A DNA stretch of 64,000 bases, taken from positions 62,753-126,752 of the forward strand of contig JAAVHV010000002.1 in the NCBI GenBank assembly GCA_014799505.1, written 5' to 3'. The notes under the pieces are model-generated. The model did no database searches. It saw nothing but the letters and a program-made list of their open reading frames with translations, and was not told the origin of the DNA. The DNA comes from Clostridiales bacterium (lineage in GTDB: Bacteria > Bacillota > Clostridia > Oscillospirales > Oscillospiraceae). The translations under genes and the position numbers were made by a program. Each line of letters starts with the position of its first letter. The stretch's first letter is position 1. Positions 26,247-33,139 of this stretch are shown piece by piece.

Positions 26247-28106
26247 TTAGATTCCTCCGTTCAGTTTCCGGCGTCCCGTCCGGCGCTGGACCACGGCCCC
26301 CGGCTCCGGCTTCTGAAGCACCGGGTTGTAGATTTCCAGCGCGGCGGTCGCATAATTGCGCAGGTCCAGCGGCTCGTTTCGCTTGTAGTTCTTGTCCCGA
26401 AGATCCCACGCAACGATCATTTTTCCCTTGCGGAACCTGGTAATTTTCATTTCCGAGGTCAGGCCCTTAAAGTACGTTTCATCGTACCCTGCTTCTGGAT
26501 TTAGCGGAAAATGGCAGTAGTTCGGCCCGCTCGTGATTGACGCGTCGCGCACCGTGTGCTGTAGCCGCTGGTACAGGATGTCCTTACCCTCGTCAACGCC
26601 GATGGTGAACAACGGCGTTTTGACACGGTTATCTGTAGTCGGGTTTTTGAAGTACGGAACTCCTTGCCCACCCTTGCCCTTGATGGCGAATATGTGCCGG
26701 TCAAACTTGTCCACCGTGAACCTATAGACCTGCACGGAGCGGTAGCCGCTGTCGATACAGCAGGCGGCAATTTGCAGGGCTGTCCCGTCCTTCTTGTGGA
26801 AGGATACTTGCAGAAAAGCGTCCAGGTCTGCCCAAACCTTTTCTTCCTTCGTGTCTCCGTATATCTTCTGATAGCGGATGCCCCAGCTCTCCTTGCCGAC
26901 GCCCCAGCCCACAACCTCCACCTCGAAACGGTCCTTCTGAACGTCCACAGCGGCGGTCAGCACCAGTACGCCGTCCGGCACTTCCGCGTCGTACAGCTCC
27001 CGGCGGTTTATCAGCTTGTTTCCGTCGATGCACTCTCCCGGCTCTTCCCACGTCTCGCCAAGTTCGGTGTTGGTCCACGTTTTCATTTCCTCGATGTTGC
27101 CAAGCGCCAACTGCTCGCTTGCGGAAATGAATTTGTCCACCACGTCTTTCCAGCCGCAGAAATTGGAGGCCAGTGTATTCAAGTGGAAGCCCCGCGTCTC
27201 TGCCGTCGGATTCTCCGCCCGGAAGCGCCCCAGCTTCCCTTGTTCCTTCCAGGCGTATTCTCCGAACCGCTCCCCGCACCGCTCGCATTTGTAGAGGATT
27301 GGCTTAGACGGGTCTGTGCGGTAGTCCTCAAAATCCAGACTGCTCCACGCCAGCGGTTGGTAATGGCCGCACCCAGGGCAGGGAACAGTCCACTCTTCCC
27401 GCGTGCTTTCCAGAAACTCCTTTTCGATCTTGCTGTGTCCCTTGATGGTCGGAGTGGAGACGATCACGGTTTTCTTATCCCAAAACACGGTCTGCCGCTT
27501 CTGCGCCAGCAGAAGGGGATCACCTTCTGTCCCGGCGCTCTCCGGGTAGCCGTCTACCTCGTCCGCCAGTAGCACCTTAATAGGCCGCATACGCAGGCCC
27601 ACGGGGCTGTTGGCACCCACGATGGTTATATGCCCGCCCGGAAAATTCTTCTTCAAGATGGTGTTGCCGCTGTACCGGCTCTTCGTATCCACCAGCCCGC
27701 GCAATACCGGCGTGTCCCGTATCATGGGCGCAAGGTTGTCTTTTGATAGGGTCTGCGCCATATCAAGCGTAGGCTCCATTGCCATGACGGGGCAGGGATA
27801 GTAGTGCATATAGTAGCCAAGTACGTTCATCAGCATAGCGGTCTTTCCGATCTGCGCGGCGCTCATAATGACCACCTTGCGGATATGCGGATTGCCGATG
27901 GCGTCCATGATTTCCCGCTGGTACGGCGCGTTGTCCGTATGCCAGCGCGCCGTGCCGTTGTTGGTTTCCGCCGACAGCACCCGGTATTTGTCCGCCCACT
28001 GGGATAACGTCAGCGCCGGAGGCGGGCGCAGGTGTGCAATACACCGGGCGAACATTTCTTCTGACTGCGGCGCAAGCTCAACGACCCATAACTTTTTCTC
28101 GTCCAT
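26247..28106 (-). CDS. Terminase large subunit, GpA family
   Basis: 619 residues. Walker A-like 'SAAQIGKTAMLMNVLGYY', Walker B 'LLADEVDGYP', 'QKRQTVFWDKKTVIVSTPT', and a Cys4 zinc site 'CPGCGHYQPL...CERCGERF' as in phage GpA terminases. C-terminal nuclease region includes 'AAVDVQKDRFEVEVVGWG'. Implies cos-type packaging, as for lambda. Confidence 0.95.
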   Translation of the reverse strand: MDEKKLWVVELAPQSEEMFARCIAHLRPPPALTLSQWADKYRVLSAETNNGTARWHTDNAPYQREIMDAIGNPHIRKVVIMSAAQIGKTAMLMNVLGYYMHYYPCPVMAMEPTLDMAQTLSKDNLAPMIRDTPVLRGLVDTKSRYSGNTILKKNFPGGHITIVGANSPVGLRMRPIKVLLADEVDGYPESAGTEGDPLLLAQKRQTVFWDKKTVIVSTPTIKGHSKIEKEFLESTREEWTVPCPGCGHYQPLAWSSLDFEDYRTDPSKPILYKCERCGERFGEYAWKEQGKLGRFRAENPTAETRGFHLNTLASNFCGWKDVVDKFISASEQLALGNIEEMKTWTNTELGETWEEPGECIDGNKLINRRELYDAEVPDGVLVLTAAVDVQKDRFEVEVVGWGVGKESWGIRYQKIYGDTKEEKVWADLDAFLQVSFHKKDGTALQIAACCIDSGYRSVQVYRFTVDKFDRHIFAIKGKGGQGVPYFKNPTTDNRVKTPLFTIGVDEGKDILYQRLQHTVRDASITSGPNYCHFPLNPEAGYDETYFKGLTSEMKITRFRKGKMIVAWDLRDKNYKRNEPLDLRNYATAALEIYNPVLQKPEPGAVVQRRTGRRKLNGGI

Positions 28107-28248
28107 CCGGTTTTCCCTGCTCCGTCCTCTTCTGCCCGGTTGGCAGTTTCCCCTTTACACACGCCGGGAGCGGGCAGTAGATCAGCTCCTCGCTGATTCT
28201 CTCCGCCCATATACACCCCTTACACGGGTTCGTTGTCCTCTTCTTCAT
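28078..28248 (-). CDS. Small Cys-rich protein bridging the terminase genes
   Basis: 56 residues, below the track's threshold in this frame. ATG 28248 lies inside the end of the Nu1-like gene, and the stop lies 29 nt inside the large terminase gene. Sequence 'NPCKGCIWAERISEELIYCPLPACVKG' has a CxxC plus two Cys, typical of phage mini zinc proteins. It fills the only gap between the two terminase genes. No function is known. Confidence 0.55.
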   Translation of the reverse strand: MKKRTTNPCKGCIWAERISEELIYCPLPACVKGKLPTGQKRTEQGKPDGREKVMGR

Positions 28249-28714
28249 CCTCGCCGCTCCTTATCGCAAATGCCACATTGAAGTGAGATAGTTCCTCCAG
28301 CGCTTCGTCTATAGCCGCTTTGAGCTTGTCGTGTATGCCCGCCTGGTTGCCGCCCATCTGTGCCAGCTCCCCGGACAACTTCGCGGGCAGGCCGGAGAAG
28401 CGCCCGCGCATATTCAGGCATAATGCGGCCAGTCCCTTTTCGATGTCCTCCGTTCTGTGGAGGTTTCCCCGGCGCTCTTCATTTTCCATGTCCGCCGCTT
28501 CGCGCTTTGCCCTCGTGAGCATGGCCCGCTCGTCGTTCAGATTGGTGTTCCCGTTTCCCTTGCGCAGATAGGAGATATACCGCACCACGCACGATTGCAG
28601 ATCGTAAAGCCCCGGCGCTTTCTCGACAAGCACGCCCTCGTCCCGCAACTGCCGGACCCGGCGCGGAGTAACGGCCAGCCAATCGGCCACTACGTTACTT
28701 GCATACAGCTTCAC
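28220..28714 (-). CDS. Nu1-like terminase small subunit
   Basis: 164 residues. N-terminal winged HTH ('SNVVADWLAVTPRRVRQLRDEGVLV', 'YDLQSCVVRYISYLRKGN') followed by a helical region ('MLTRAKREAADMENEERRGNLHRTEDIEKGL'), the Nu1/phage DNA-packaging pattern. Recognises cos and recruits GpA. ATG 28714 overlaps the stop of the gene before it. Confidence 0.85.
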   Translation of the reverse strand: MKLYASNVVADWLAVTPRRVRQLRDEGVLVEKAPGLYDLQSCVVRYISYLRKGNGNTNLNDERAMLTRAKREAADMENEERRGNLHRTEDIEKGLAALCLNMRGRFSGLPAKLSGELAQMGGNQAGIHDKLKAAIDEALEELSHFNVAFAIRSGEDEEEDNEPV

Positions 28715-29454
28715 TTTTCGTCCTCCAGTTCCACGCCGGTCAGATCATCCGGTTCCGCATCAGGCACTTCCACTCCGCCGGACGCCCGAATACGCAGAAT
28801 GTCAAGCCGCTGCTGCTCCAGCTCAAAGCGCGCTGCGCTTTCATCCAGCGCCCGCAGGCTGTCCGTGATCTTTCCGATACGACCCTGTACTTTATAAAGC
28901 GCCTCCTGCAAACTCTGTATCCGCTTAAAGGCGCTGTCACTGAAACGCATGGTTGTGTTGTTCTTCCCGCGTATCTCTGTCGTGGCACTTAGATACACGG
29001 CCTCTTCGTCCGCCTGCTCATAGTCCGCGATCTTGGAAAGGATTTTGTTCTCGCGGAATTTCAGGATTTTCATTTCATCTTCCAGTGCTGTCCGAACCTC
29101 CAGCGGCGTTTTCTTCACAAGCTCCTTTTCCTCGTCGGACAACCTATCAAAAAAGACGGCGCTGTAAGCTCCGTCTTTTTCCGCGTTCGTATTTCCCGGC
29201 GGCGCGCCCTTGTGGCTCCCGGCGGCATTCCGCTTTCCCTTGCTGTTCTGATTGCCTTTCTGCCCGCCCCGCTTTCTCTTCGGCGGAGGCGGCACAGCTT
29301 CGTCCCATTTTTCCTCGCGCTTTCTGTTGCGCACATATGAATAGGACAGGCCCTCCCGCTCGGCCAGCTCCCGGAGGTTTACCTTTTCACCTTTGGCCCG
29401 GCGTTCGATGTAATCTGCCCTTGCGGCGTCTATCTTCCCGCCCCCCTTCGGCAT
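28711..29454 (-). CDS. PBSX/YqaS-like small terminase-type protein
   Basis: 247 residues. Begins 'MPKGGGKIDAARADYIERRAKGEKVNLRELAEREGLSYSYVRNRKREEKW', the HTH start of PBSX-type small terminases, with a basic 'KRKRGGQKGNQNSKGKRN' linker and a coiled C-terminus. A second small-subunit-like protein in front of a Nu1 gene is unusual. Start ATG 29454, not the track start at 29478. First gene of the late operon. Confidence 0.75.
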   Translation of the reverse strand: MPKGGGKIDAARADYIERRAKGEKVNLRELAEREGLSYSYVRNRKREEKWDEAVPPPPKRKRGGQKGNQNSKGKRNAAGSHKGAPPGNTNAEKDGAYSAVFFDRLSDEEKELVKKTPLEVRTALEDEMKILKFRENKILSKIADYEQADEEAVYLSATTEIRGKNNTTMRFSDSAFKRIQSLQEALYKVQGRIGKITDSLRALDESAARFELEQQRLDILRIRASGGVEVPDAEPDDLTGVELEDEK

Positions 29455-29995
29455 GGCCTCCACCTCCAGACAAAACAAAAGCCCGCGACGTTTCCGCCGC
29501 AGGCTGATTATTCACGCTACCATTATATCTTAAAAAACTGACAGAAGGTGGCAACGCGAAAAATTTTTTTGTATCTGCCTCCGGACCCCTCCCCGGTTTT
29601 TTACGCCCCGGCTTTTGGGGACCCCCCAACTTTTCCCGGCCAACCGGGGGAAGCCGAAAAAAATCCCTCACACCTAAAAAAATCCTGCGCTCACGGACCC
29701 GCAGGCAAGAACAAACCCCTAGGGAGTACCTACGCGCGCCCGCGCGTTTTGGTTCGCACCCGTGCACGCATATGTGGAATTTCAGGCTGGCACGCTTTTG
29801 TGGTCAACGCTGTCGGCTGGCGCCGCGCCTGTCCCCTTGTGCTGGCCTGGTGCCGCCCCGGCTCTTGGAGGATGTCCACCCCACCGCAAAATCCCCGTTT
29901 TCGCCATTTTCGCCAAAAATAGGCCGGAAATTTTGGGCAAAAATAATTCCCCAGTCCCCCTAAAGGGGGGACGTGGGGAACGGTTTTTGGGGGAT
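29455..29995. other. Gene-poor interval upstream of terminase; candidate cos region
   Basis: About 540 bp with no ORF I can support. Contains C/G tracts (GGACCCCCCAACTTTTCCC, CCGGCCAACCGGGGG), A-rich runs (AAAAAAATCC) and alternating GCGC (ACGCGCGCCCGCGCG near 29730). In lambda-like phages cos lies directly upstream of the small terminase gene, which is the position here. No cohesive-end sequence can be identified by eye. The late-operon promoter should also lie here, but no convincing minus-strand sigma-70 site was found. Confidence 0.45.
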
Positions 29996-30024
29996 TGACG
30001 GCGGCAAAATCCGCCGCTATGATG
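29996..30024 (+). promoter_or_regulatory. Plus-strand promoter at the island's left edge
   Basis: TTGACG (29996-30001), 17 bp, TATGAT (30019-30024). The spacer is an inverted repeat GCGGC-aaaatcc-GCCGC. It points into a short RBS-led ORF and then runs antisense through the ribbon-helix-helix gene. Confidence 0.6.
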
Positions 30025-30174
30025 CGAGGCAAGCCCAGGCCAAACGGCCCCGGCCCAGCGAACCGCCGCAAGGCGTCCAGAAGGGGGAGGTGAACGTGAA
30101 CACGCCCAGCACCGCCGAGCGGCTTGTTGAACATACCAACAAGGTCAAGCAGCTCCGGCTCAAGCTCCTGGAGG

Positions 30175-30363
30175 TTAACCGCGCTTGTCTCGCTCCATCC
30201 GCTCGCGGACGGCCTGCAAGATATAGCCCTGTAGGCTCTGGCCTGCGGCTTCTGCGGCTTCCCGGATTTCCTGCCCCCGCTCTTTTCGTGGTTGAATTAC
30301 GATTCTATCACATTTCGCGTTGTATGCGTCGTTGTTTTTCCGTTTGTTTTCCGATACCGGCAT
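30175..30363 (-). CDS. Arc/CopG-type ribbon-helix-helix regulator
   Basis: 62 residues. 'KCDRIVIQPRKERGQEIREAAEAAGQSLQGYILQAVRERME' is the classic beta-strand, helix, turn, helix pattern ('G-S-x-x-x-Y/F-I' at the turn). GGAGGGGGG precedes ATG 30363. Divergent from the island operon; the five CACGGCAACGTG sites upstream are the likely operators. Probably an autorepressor that also silences the rightward promoter. Confidence 0.85.
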   Translation of the reverse strand: MPVSENKRKNNDAYNAKCDRIVIQPRKERGQEIREAAEAAGQSLQGYILQAVRERMERDKRG

Positions 30364-30390
30364 AATATCCCCCCCTCCATAGGTGGTTAT

Positions 30391-30419
30391 ATCTTACCAC
30401 ATCGGCAAAAACACGGCAA
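30391..30419 (-). promoter_or_regulatory. Promoter of the RHH regulator
   Basis: Read on the minus strand: TTGCCG (30419-30414), 17 bp, TAAGAT (30396-30391). The -35 sits inside operator copy 1, which would give autoregulation. Confidence 0.5.
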
Positions 30420-30552
30420 CGTGCAAAATACACAAATGCACGGCAACGTGTTTGTGCAAAACGCAGAAAGCACGGCAACGTGTTAAAAATCGCTTGACAA
30501 CCGGCACGTTGCCGTGCTAGTATTCAGGCACAGCAAGCGACACGGCAACGTG
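30412..30552. promoter_or_regulatory. Five-copy operator array CACGGCAACGTG
   Basis: Exact 12-mers at 30412-30423, 30439-30450, 30471-30482, 30541-30552, and one inverted copy at 30505-30516. Each is CACG-N4-CGTG, i.e. two half-sites suited to an RHH dimer pair. Spacing start-to-start is 27, 32, 34 and 36 bp. Copy 1 covers the regulator's -35; the inverted copy lies between -35 and -10 of the rightward promoter. Confidence 0.85.
30494..30523 (+). promoter_or_regulatory. Operator-covered rightward promoter P1
   Basis: TTGACA (30494-30499), 18 bp containing inverted operator copy 4, TAGTAT (30518-30523). Repressor bound here would block RNA polymerase directly. Confidence 0.7.
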
Positions 30553-30593
30553 CCGCAACACACCGAAAGTTGAACCTTGAAAACTGGATAGGG

Positions 30594-30622
30594 TTTACAC
30601 TCACCGGAAAATCCGCTATAAT
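30594..30622 (+). promoter_or_regulatory. Rightward promoter P2
   Basis: TTTACA (30594-30599), 17 bp, perfect TATAAT (30617-30622). Not overlapped by an operator copy. The -35 region GGGTTTACACTC recurs in the 3' arm of the terminator at 30846-30864. Confidence 0.7.
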
Positions 30623-30652
30623 GGTTCAAAACCATGAAAGGCGGTGGAAAGT

Positions 30653-30802
30653 GTGACTGACATGGGCATGACAAATAAGCAATTCCAAGGCTTTGTGCGG
30701 CTAACCCTTTCGTCTCTGCTCAAAGCGCAGGAAGAATCCCCCGATAATCAGCAACTGCAAGAACTCATAGCCACATATCAAGCAATGCTTGAAGATGCAT
30801 AA
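30653..30802 (+). CDS. 49-aa protein of the 'TDMGMT.KQF' type
   Basis: Too short for the ORF track. GTG 30653 (or ATG 30662) after GGTGGAAA. Begins 'TDMGMTNKQFQGFVRLTLSSLLKAQEE' and ends 'LQELIATYQAMLEDA', a helical mini-protein I recognise as recurrent in Firmicutes conjugative elements and phages; its role is unknown. It is the only gene between P2 and the terminator, so it is expressed even when the operon behind it is not. Confidence 0.75.
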   Translation: MTDMGMTNKQFQGFVRLTLSSLLKAQEESPDNQQLQELIATYQAMLEDA

Positions 30803-30817
30803 TCCCGTAACTTAACC

Positions 30818-30864
30818 AAAAAGAGTGTAAACCCTGTTCAGTTTTCAGGGTTTACACTCTTTTT
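30818..30864. terminator. Strong bidirectional terminator inside the island
   Basis: 19-bp perfect stem AAAAAGAGTGTAAACCCTG / CAGGGTTTACACTCTTTTT with a 9-nt loop, followed by T. It separates the 49-aa gene from the rest of the island. Confidence 0.9.
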
Positions 30865-30912
30865 TACTATCAACACATCACGACAGGCCAGCAGGCCGGA
30901 AAGGAAAACACT

Positions 30913-31290
30913 ATGGCAAATGAGATATTCAAAACTAACCGCTTCGCAATCGAGATTGTTTCCTCTGGCGAATTTCTGGACGATGACCCCGGATTTTTGG
31001 GAAAGACCTACACGGTCCAGACCTACACCATCCGTCTGAACCATGTAGCCCTTGATGCATGGCGGGCCGCTACCGCCACGGACGACCACGAGGACGACGA
31101 AACCTGGGCGGCATGGCACCCCGGCGAGGACCGCCAGACCTACCGGGCCGCCGTAGAAAAGCGCAAGGCGGAATTTGACGCGCAGATTGCCGCCGCGCTG
31201 CAAATCACAGGAGCGGCTACCGGCAGTTTCTCCGTTGTCCGTGTACTCTCTGAAATTTTCGCGGTTGCTTACATCCCCACCTCCCGCTAA
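30913..31290 (+). CDS. Island protein 1, unknown
   Basis: 125 residues, acidic middle ('TATDDHEDDETWAAWHPGED'), ending 'VVRVLSEIFAVAYIPTSR'. AAAGGAAA precedes ATG. Family not recognised. No promoter is visible between the terminator and this gene, so expression may need readthrough. Its TAA is followed immediately by element E1. Confidence 0.65.
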   Translation: MANEIFKTNRFAIEIVSSGEFLDDDPGFLGKTYTVQTYTIRLNHVALDAWRAATATDDHEDDETWAAWHPGEDRQTYRAAVEKRKAEFDAQIAAALQITGAATGSFSVVRVLSEIFAVAYIPTSR

Positions 31291-31292
31291 TA

Positions 31293-31370
31293 GCCCGCAA
31301 GGCCGACGGTATCCGCCGCCGCTGGTGCAAGTCCAGCTACCGGACAAATCCGGCGGGCGCTCATGGGCCA
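31293..31370 (+). ncRNA. Structured intergenic element E1
   Basis: Starts 2 nt after the stop of the upstream gene. Conserved block GCAAGGCCGACGG, hairpin CGGT-atcc-GCCG, hairpin GCTGG-TGCAAGT-CCAGC (5-bp stem, 7-nt T-loop-like loop), variable hairpin CCGGA-caaa-TCCGG, then GGGCGCTCATGGGCC. The outer GGCC's can pair. An A/C-rich spacer leads to the next RBS. Could be a cis-acting RNA or a processing/attenuation element. Confidence 0.65.
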
Positions 31371-31421
31371 TAGCCCGCACAACACAACCACAAACCCAAA
31401 ATTTACAGGAGGTTTTTCACC

Positions 31422-32501
31422 ATGACAAACACTGAAATCATCACCAACAGCCTGAAAGCGCGAGGCATGACCGACGACCAGCTCCAGCAGCTTTTGAGCG
31501 CCTACCACGGGGATCTCCCGTTCCACACCATCCCAGAGTGGTCCCGCCGTGGCTACCACGTCAAGGCCGATGAAAGCCCGCTTTTCTCTTGCGACCTGTG
31601 GAAGCACACCAACAAGCCCAGCCGCACCACCATCAAGGCGGCGGCGGAGGCGGGCGAGGATGTCCCGGAGCAGTCCCCGCACTTCTACAAAAAGCTGTCG
31701 TATATCTACAGCTTCGCCCAGGTGGAAAAGAACGCCCCCGCGCCGGATCTGGAAACGATCAAGGCCCGCTTTGGCAACCTGCCCGGCCTGGTGCTGAAAG
31801 TCAAGGGTGAAAAGACCGGCGCGCCCAACGTCTGGTTTTCCGGCGACGTGGAGAAGTACGCCGACGAAATCAAGGCGGTGGGCGGTATCTGGTCCAAGAA
31901 AAAAGCGGCCTACTGGGTGAAGCCCAGCACGACCACGGCGGAGATCACCTCCGTGCCGGCCCCCTCCATGATGGAGGACGCGCCCTCCGCCCCGGCTCCG
32001 ATTCAGGCCGGGCCCGCTGCTATCCTCCCCCGGGTTCGGCTGGCGCTGCCCGCCCCGGCGCGTCTCCTGGCGCTTCCCGCTCCCAAGGCTGACCCGGAAC
32101 CGGCCCCCGCGCCGATCCGGGAGACGGCCCCCAAAATGGTAACTTTGACCATTCACCCCGGCAAGCTGACCCCGCAGCCCTGGAAAAAATGCAGCTTCTA
32201 CACCATCCGCCGCGACGAGGAAACCAAGCGCCCCACGGCCCAGCAGGTAGACGGCTACACCGACGGCATATATAACTACTATTCCAGCGGCGACAAGTCC
32301 AAACAGTGGCACGCCATCCACCCGGTTTACGGTCTGTCCGTCGCTTATGCCAACAGCCGCAAAGCCGCCCAAACGGAAGCGCAGAAGCACGCCGAGCAGA
32401 TCCAGCGCATCGAGGCCAACCCCGACGCCAAATTGCAGCAGTACGCCGCCATGATTAAAGCGGCCCAGGACGGCGGCAATGTGACCCTCGCCGGATTCTA
32501 A
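31422..32501 (+). CDS. Island protein 2, polyvalent/ArdC-like domains
   Basis: 359 residues. 'FHTIPEWSRRGYHVKADESPLFSCDLW' recalls the 'W...GY.VKKGE' strand of ArdC-type N-terminal domains. 'YADEIKAVGGIWSKKKAAYWV' resembles the short strand-helix modules common in large polyvalent proteins. A Pro/Ala-rich linker (residues ~175-225) joins a C-terminal domain with 'GLSVAYANSRKAAQTEAQKHAEQIQRIE'. AGGAGG precedes ATG. Such proteins are linked to transferred DNA and counter-defence; the function here is inferred. Confidence 0.6.
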   Translation: MTNTEIITNSLKARGMTDDQLQQLLSAYHGDLPFHTIPEWSRRGYHVKADESPLFSCDLWKHTNKPSRTTIKAAAEAGEDVPEQSPHFYKKLSYIYSFAQVEKNAPAPDLETIKARFGNLPGLVLKVKGEKTGAPNVWFSGDVEKYADEIKAVGGIWSKKKAAYWVKPSTTTAEITSVPAPSMMEDAPSAPAPIQAGPAAILPRVRLALPAPARLLALPAPKADPEPAPAPIRETAPKMVTLTIHPGKLTPQPWKKCSFYTIRRDEETKRPTAQQVDGYTDGIYNYYSSGDKSKQWHAIHPVYGLSVAYANSRKAAQTEAQKHAEQIQRIEANPDAKLQQYAAMIKAAQDGGNVTLAGF

Positions 32502-32516
32502 ACCCCCAGCATGACC

Positions 32517-32646
32517 TGCAAGGCCGACGGCATCCGCCGCCGCTGGCGTTAGGCCGCCAACGGTGGCCCCAGCCCTAAGCCGCGCAAGGCGCGGCCCACG
32601 GGTGCAAGCCCAGCCGCCCGGCATCCGGACGGGCGTTCATGGGCCA
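32517..32646 (+). ncRNA. Structured intergenic element E2, interrupted by repeat B2
   Basis: Same opening GCAAGGCCGACGGCATCCGCCGCCGCTGG as E1/E3, then a 56-nt insertion (32547-32602), then TGCAAGCCCAGCC, a variable hairpin CGCCCG-gcatccgga-CGGGCG and TTCATGGGCC. Removing the insertion restores the hairpin GCTGG-TGCAAGC-CCAGC exactly. Confidence 0.65.
32547..32602 (+). repeat. Repeat B2 nested in E2
   Basis: CGTT followed by 52 nt homologous to B1: GGCCGCC-aac-GGTGGCC, CCAGCCCTAAG, CCGCGC-aag-GCGCGG, CCCACGGG. Relative to B1 two stem base pairs change on both sides (T-A to C-G and C-G to G-C), which supports a conserved structure. Confidence 0.8.
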
Positions 32647-32695
32647 CAAAACCCAAAAGCACAAACCCAAAACCACAAAACGGAGGTTTCACATT

Positions 32696-33139
32696 ATGGC
32701 AGCAGTTGAACGGAAGATCACCGGCACTTTCTCCAAGGTGCCCGGCGGGTATGCCCAGGAAATCGACGAGCGCACAACGCTTTTTGTCCCGGATATGTGC
32801 GCCGCCAGCTTCATTCCCGAAACCGGCGAGCTTCACGGCTATGCCCCCGACTATGACGCACTGGAAGCGGCCAAGCCCCTCGCCGTTGAGGCAGACAAGC
32901 CCGGAGAGTATTTCTATTACTACGAAATGAATCACGCGCCGACTGGCTGCGACTTCTCCGCCGAACTTGCCTATTACGGCAAGCACTACATCCTCCGCCC
33001 TCTGCACAATGGTCTCCCCAGGCTCCACGGACGCGGCATCACCTACAACGAGCAGTACAATACCTACATAGTCACACTCCGCGCCTATGAGAAAATCAAA
33101 GAGCAGTACAAAATCAAGCGCGAAATGTGCCTTGACTAA
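32696..33139 (+). CDS. Island protein 3, unknown
   Basis: 147 residues. 'ITGTFSKVPGGYAQEIDERTTLFVPDMCAASFIPETGELHGYAPDYD' and 'YYGKHYILRPLHNGLPRLHGRGITYN'. Not recognised. CGGAGG precedes ATG 32696. An in-frame ATG at 32639 falls inside E2 and would add 19 basic residues; the RBS supports 32696. E3 starts right after the stop. Confidence 0.65.
   Translation: MAAVERKITGTFSKVPGGYAQEIDERTTLFVPDMCAASFIPETGELHGYAPDYDALEAAKPLAVEADKPGEYFYYYEMNHAPTGCDFSAELAYYGKHYILRPLHNGLPRLHGRGITYNEQYNTYIVTLRAYEKIKEQYKIKREMCLD

Noticed and set aside
29387-30134. Minus-strand ORFs 29387-29767 and 29730-30134
   Set aside because: Arg/Pro/Gly-rich, without RBS, and covering the GC-tract interval; judged non-coding.
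30096-30365. Plus-strand ORF 'MNTPSTAERLVEHTNKVKQL...'
   Set aside because: It has a good RBS, but most of it is antisense to the clearly real RHH gene. Kept only as a finding about the promoter.
31321-31370. Cobalamin-riboswitch-like string GGTGCAAGTCC in E1/E3
   Set aside because: Only the short L4-like segment matches. The conserved GCCACTG box and other core stems are absent, and the adjacent stems do not fit the B12 fold.
32639-32695. In-frame upstream ATGs giving basic N-terminal extensions ('MGHKTQK', 'MGRKTQK') on island proteins 3 and 4
   Set aside because: These ATGs are the conserved CATGGGCC end of the E elements. Proper Shine-Dalgarno sites precede the downstream ATGs.
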